From positions 1-18,006 of the forward strand of contig JAPWVB010000011.1 of NCBI GenBank assembly GCA_028275205.1: a stretch of 18,006 nt of DNA, read 5' to 3'. Both the position numbers and the translations under genes were made by a program. This stretch comes from Candidatus Acetothermia bacterium (GTDB lineage Bacteria; Bipolaricaulota; Bipolaricaulia; RBG-16-55-9; DRXL01). This document shows, piece after piece, positions 16,733 through 18,006 of the stretch; positions within the stretch are counted from its first letter, which is position 1, and each line of letters begins with the position of its first letter. Under the pieces are notes generated by a model that saw nothing but the letters and a program-made list of their open reading frames with translations, ran no database searches and was not told where the DNA came from.

Positions 16733-16827
16733 GGCCTAACCCCCTGGCCCCCTTCCCTCTCCGTAAACGGAGAGGGCTAGGGTGAGGTGCTCCCCTCCCC
16801 GCGCCGGGGAGGGGCTGGGGGTGAGGG
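16733..16827. repeat. Double-hairpin repeat, copy 2 (between pyk and arcC)
   Basis: It holds hairpins CCCTCTCCG/CGGAGAGGG with loop TAAA (16755-16776) and CCCCTCCCCG/CGGGGAGGGG with loop CGC (16792-16814). The second stem is identical to one in copy 1. The outer motifs GCCTAACCCCCTGGC (16734-16748) and GGGGGTGAGG are the reverse complement of the copy 1 ends, so the two copies form an inverted pair around the carbamate kinase gene. It directly abuts the pyk stop codon and may act as its terminator. Confidence 0.85.
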
Positions 16828-18006
16828 CTAGACGCGCTCGACTTTGATGAGATTAGTTGTACCCGGCACGCCAAAGGGCACTCCCGCCGTGATCACCACA
16901 AGCGATCCTGGCGGAAGCTGCCCCGCCTTGGCCGCCGCTTCTATAGATAATTTCAGCATAGCATCGGTGTCTTTGGAGAACTCAACGTGCACGGCATAGA
17001 CCCCCCACACGAGCGCTAATTTGTTGCGCACTCGCTCCGTGTACGTCACCGCGATAATGGGGGTCCTGGGGCGGAACTTCGCCACCAATTTGGCTGTCGA
17101 GCCCGAGGTCGTCGAGGGGATGATCGCCGCGGCGCCGATTCGGTCGGCAATCTGGCACGCGGACTCCCCGATCGCCTCCGTCACCGTGCCCTCGCTCGTC
17201 TCGTATCGACGATAGATCGCTGAAGATCGCTCGATACGCGCCGCAATCCGACTCATCATGCGCACGGCCTCGACGGGATACTTCCCCACCGCCGTCTCTT
17301 CAGAGAGCATCACCGCGTCGGCCCCGTCAAGAATAGCGTTGGCGACGTCGGCAACCTCGGCGCGGGTCGGCGTGGGGCTCTCCGTCATAGACTTGAGCAT
17401 TTGTGTGGCGATGATGACGGGCTTGCCCGCGCGATTGCATTTCTTGACGATCTCCTTCTGCAAGAGCGGAACTTCCTCCGGGGGCAGCTCGACCCCCAAG
17501 TCCCCGCGCGCGACCATCACCCCATCAGAAGCTGCAATAATATCGTCAATATTGCGAGCGGCCTCGCGCGTCTCGATCTTCGCAATGATCTCTATATCTG
17601 TCAAACCCAAGAGCTTTCGGATATGGTCAATATCCAGGCCCGTCTGGATGAAGCTCGCCGCGATGTAATCGACCCCGACTGCTTTGGCGAACAGAATATC
17701 GTCTTCGTCGGACTGGGCGATGCCAGGCAGCGCGACTTCGGGCACACTGACACGCTTGCGTTCCCCAAGCTCCCGAGAGTTTTTCACTTCGCAGACGATC
17801 TGTCCCGGATAGACTTCTAAAACTCCAAGCTCGATCTCCCCATTAGCCAAGAGAATCCTCATGCCTGGGCGAATATACTGAGAAAGCCCTTTGTAGCTGA
17901 TAGAGATCTGGGACTCATCGCCGAGCACGGGCTCCTCGACGAGGGTGAGCCTCTGCCCCTGGCGCAAGAAGATTTTTTCGGATTTGAGCTCTCCGGTGCG
18001 GATCGC
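16828..18006 (-). CDS. pyk: Pyruvate kinase (5'-truncated by window edge)
   Basis: Pyruvate kinase converts phosphoenolpyruvate + ADP to pyruvate + ATP, the last step of glycolysis. The 392 visible residues run from AIRTGELKSEKIF, open to the window edge, to the stop at 16828; about 65-75 N-terminal residues are missing, judged from the family. A TTG at 17967 can look like a start, but conserved sequence continues upstream of it. The B-domain is followed by the active-site signature IEIIAKIETREAA with the catalytic lysine, then ARGDLGVELP, IATQMLKSM and SEETAVGKYP. The C-terminal allosteric domain (PSTTSGSTAKLVAKFRPRTPIIAVT) is present. No extra C-terminal PEP-utiliser domain follows. The protein is otherwise intact. 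Confidence 0.97.
   Translation of the reverse strand, partial: AIRTGELKSEKIFLRQGQRLTLVEEPVLGDESQISISYKGLSQYIRPGMRILLANGEIELGVLEVYPGQIVCEVKNSRELGERKRVSVPEVALPGIAQSDEDDILFAKAVGVDYIAASFIQTGLDIDHIRKLLGLTDIEIIAKIETREAARNIDDIIAASDGVMVARGDLGVELPPEEVPLLQKEIVKKCNRAGKPVIIATQMLKSMTESPTPTRAEVADVANAILDGADAVMLSEETAVGKYPVEAVRMMSRIAARIERSSAIYRRYETSEGTVTEAIGESACQIADRIGAAAIIPSTTSGSTAKLVAKFRPRTPIIAVTYTERVRNKLALVWGVYAVHVEFSKDTDAMLKLSIEAAAKAGQLPPGSLVVITAGVPFGVPGTTNLIKVERV

Noticed and set aside
17401..17820. Long antisense open frames within pyk and the ATPase genes
   Set aside because: They mirror highly conserved proteins on the other strand and reflect G/C-rich codon bias; none shows a recognisable family.

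Overview
This window is bacterial chromosome: it carries a ribosome recycling factor gene, GreA, sigma70-type promoters with 17-18 base spacers, and a tRNA-Leu without an encoded CCA. The species cannot be fixed from the sequence. A complete V/A-type ATPase with a sodium-type rotor ring, no F-type ATPase genes in view, carbamate kinase and pyruvate kinase together suggest an anaerobic, possibly fermentative and possibly thermophilic bacterium. A little-cultured lineage such as Bipolaricaulota/Acetothermia is possible, but that is a guess.

Bases 1-541 hold the 3' part of frr. A consensus promoter overlapping the frr stop codon starts a tight nine-gene operon (614-9394) in the order G/H-I-K-E-C-F-A-B-D, which is a complete V-type ATPase. 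The gene order is like Thermus. The K subunit, however, is the double-hairpin sodium-binding type known from Enterococcus hirae, with every sodium ligand kept, and the catalytic residues of A and B have the same numbers as in E. hirae. The most direct reading is a sodium-pumping or sodium-driven rotary ATPase. Next come greA (9454-9921) and a secreted M28 zinc peptidase (10016-11008). Each has its own promoter, and the two leaders share identical 10-base blocks.

From 11029 the character changes. A cluster of four palindromes with TGAA/TTCA loops (11029-11137) is followed by a small defence islet. It holds an intact DUF1016/YhcG-type PDDEXK nuclease (11209-12261) and a helicase-less type ISP restriction-modification gene of about 1,043 codons (12345-15487). 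The latter is split into three frames by one extra base near 13265 and by an exact 10-base tandem duplication at 14013-14032.

The right end is on the minus strand: tRNA-Leu(GAG) with a near-perfect promoter, a carbamate kinase gene, and the 3' part of a pyruvate kinase gene that runs off the window. Two related double-hairpin repeats in inverted orientation bracket the carbamate kinase gene, and one of them supplies its stop codon. No gene-free stretch exceeds about 200 bases. I found no CRISPR array, transposase, integrase or origin. The most notable items are the sodium-type ATPase, the two lesions in the type ISP gene and the two kinds of palindromic repeat.
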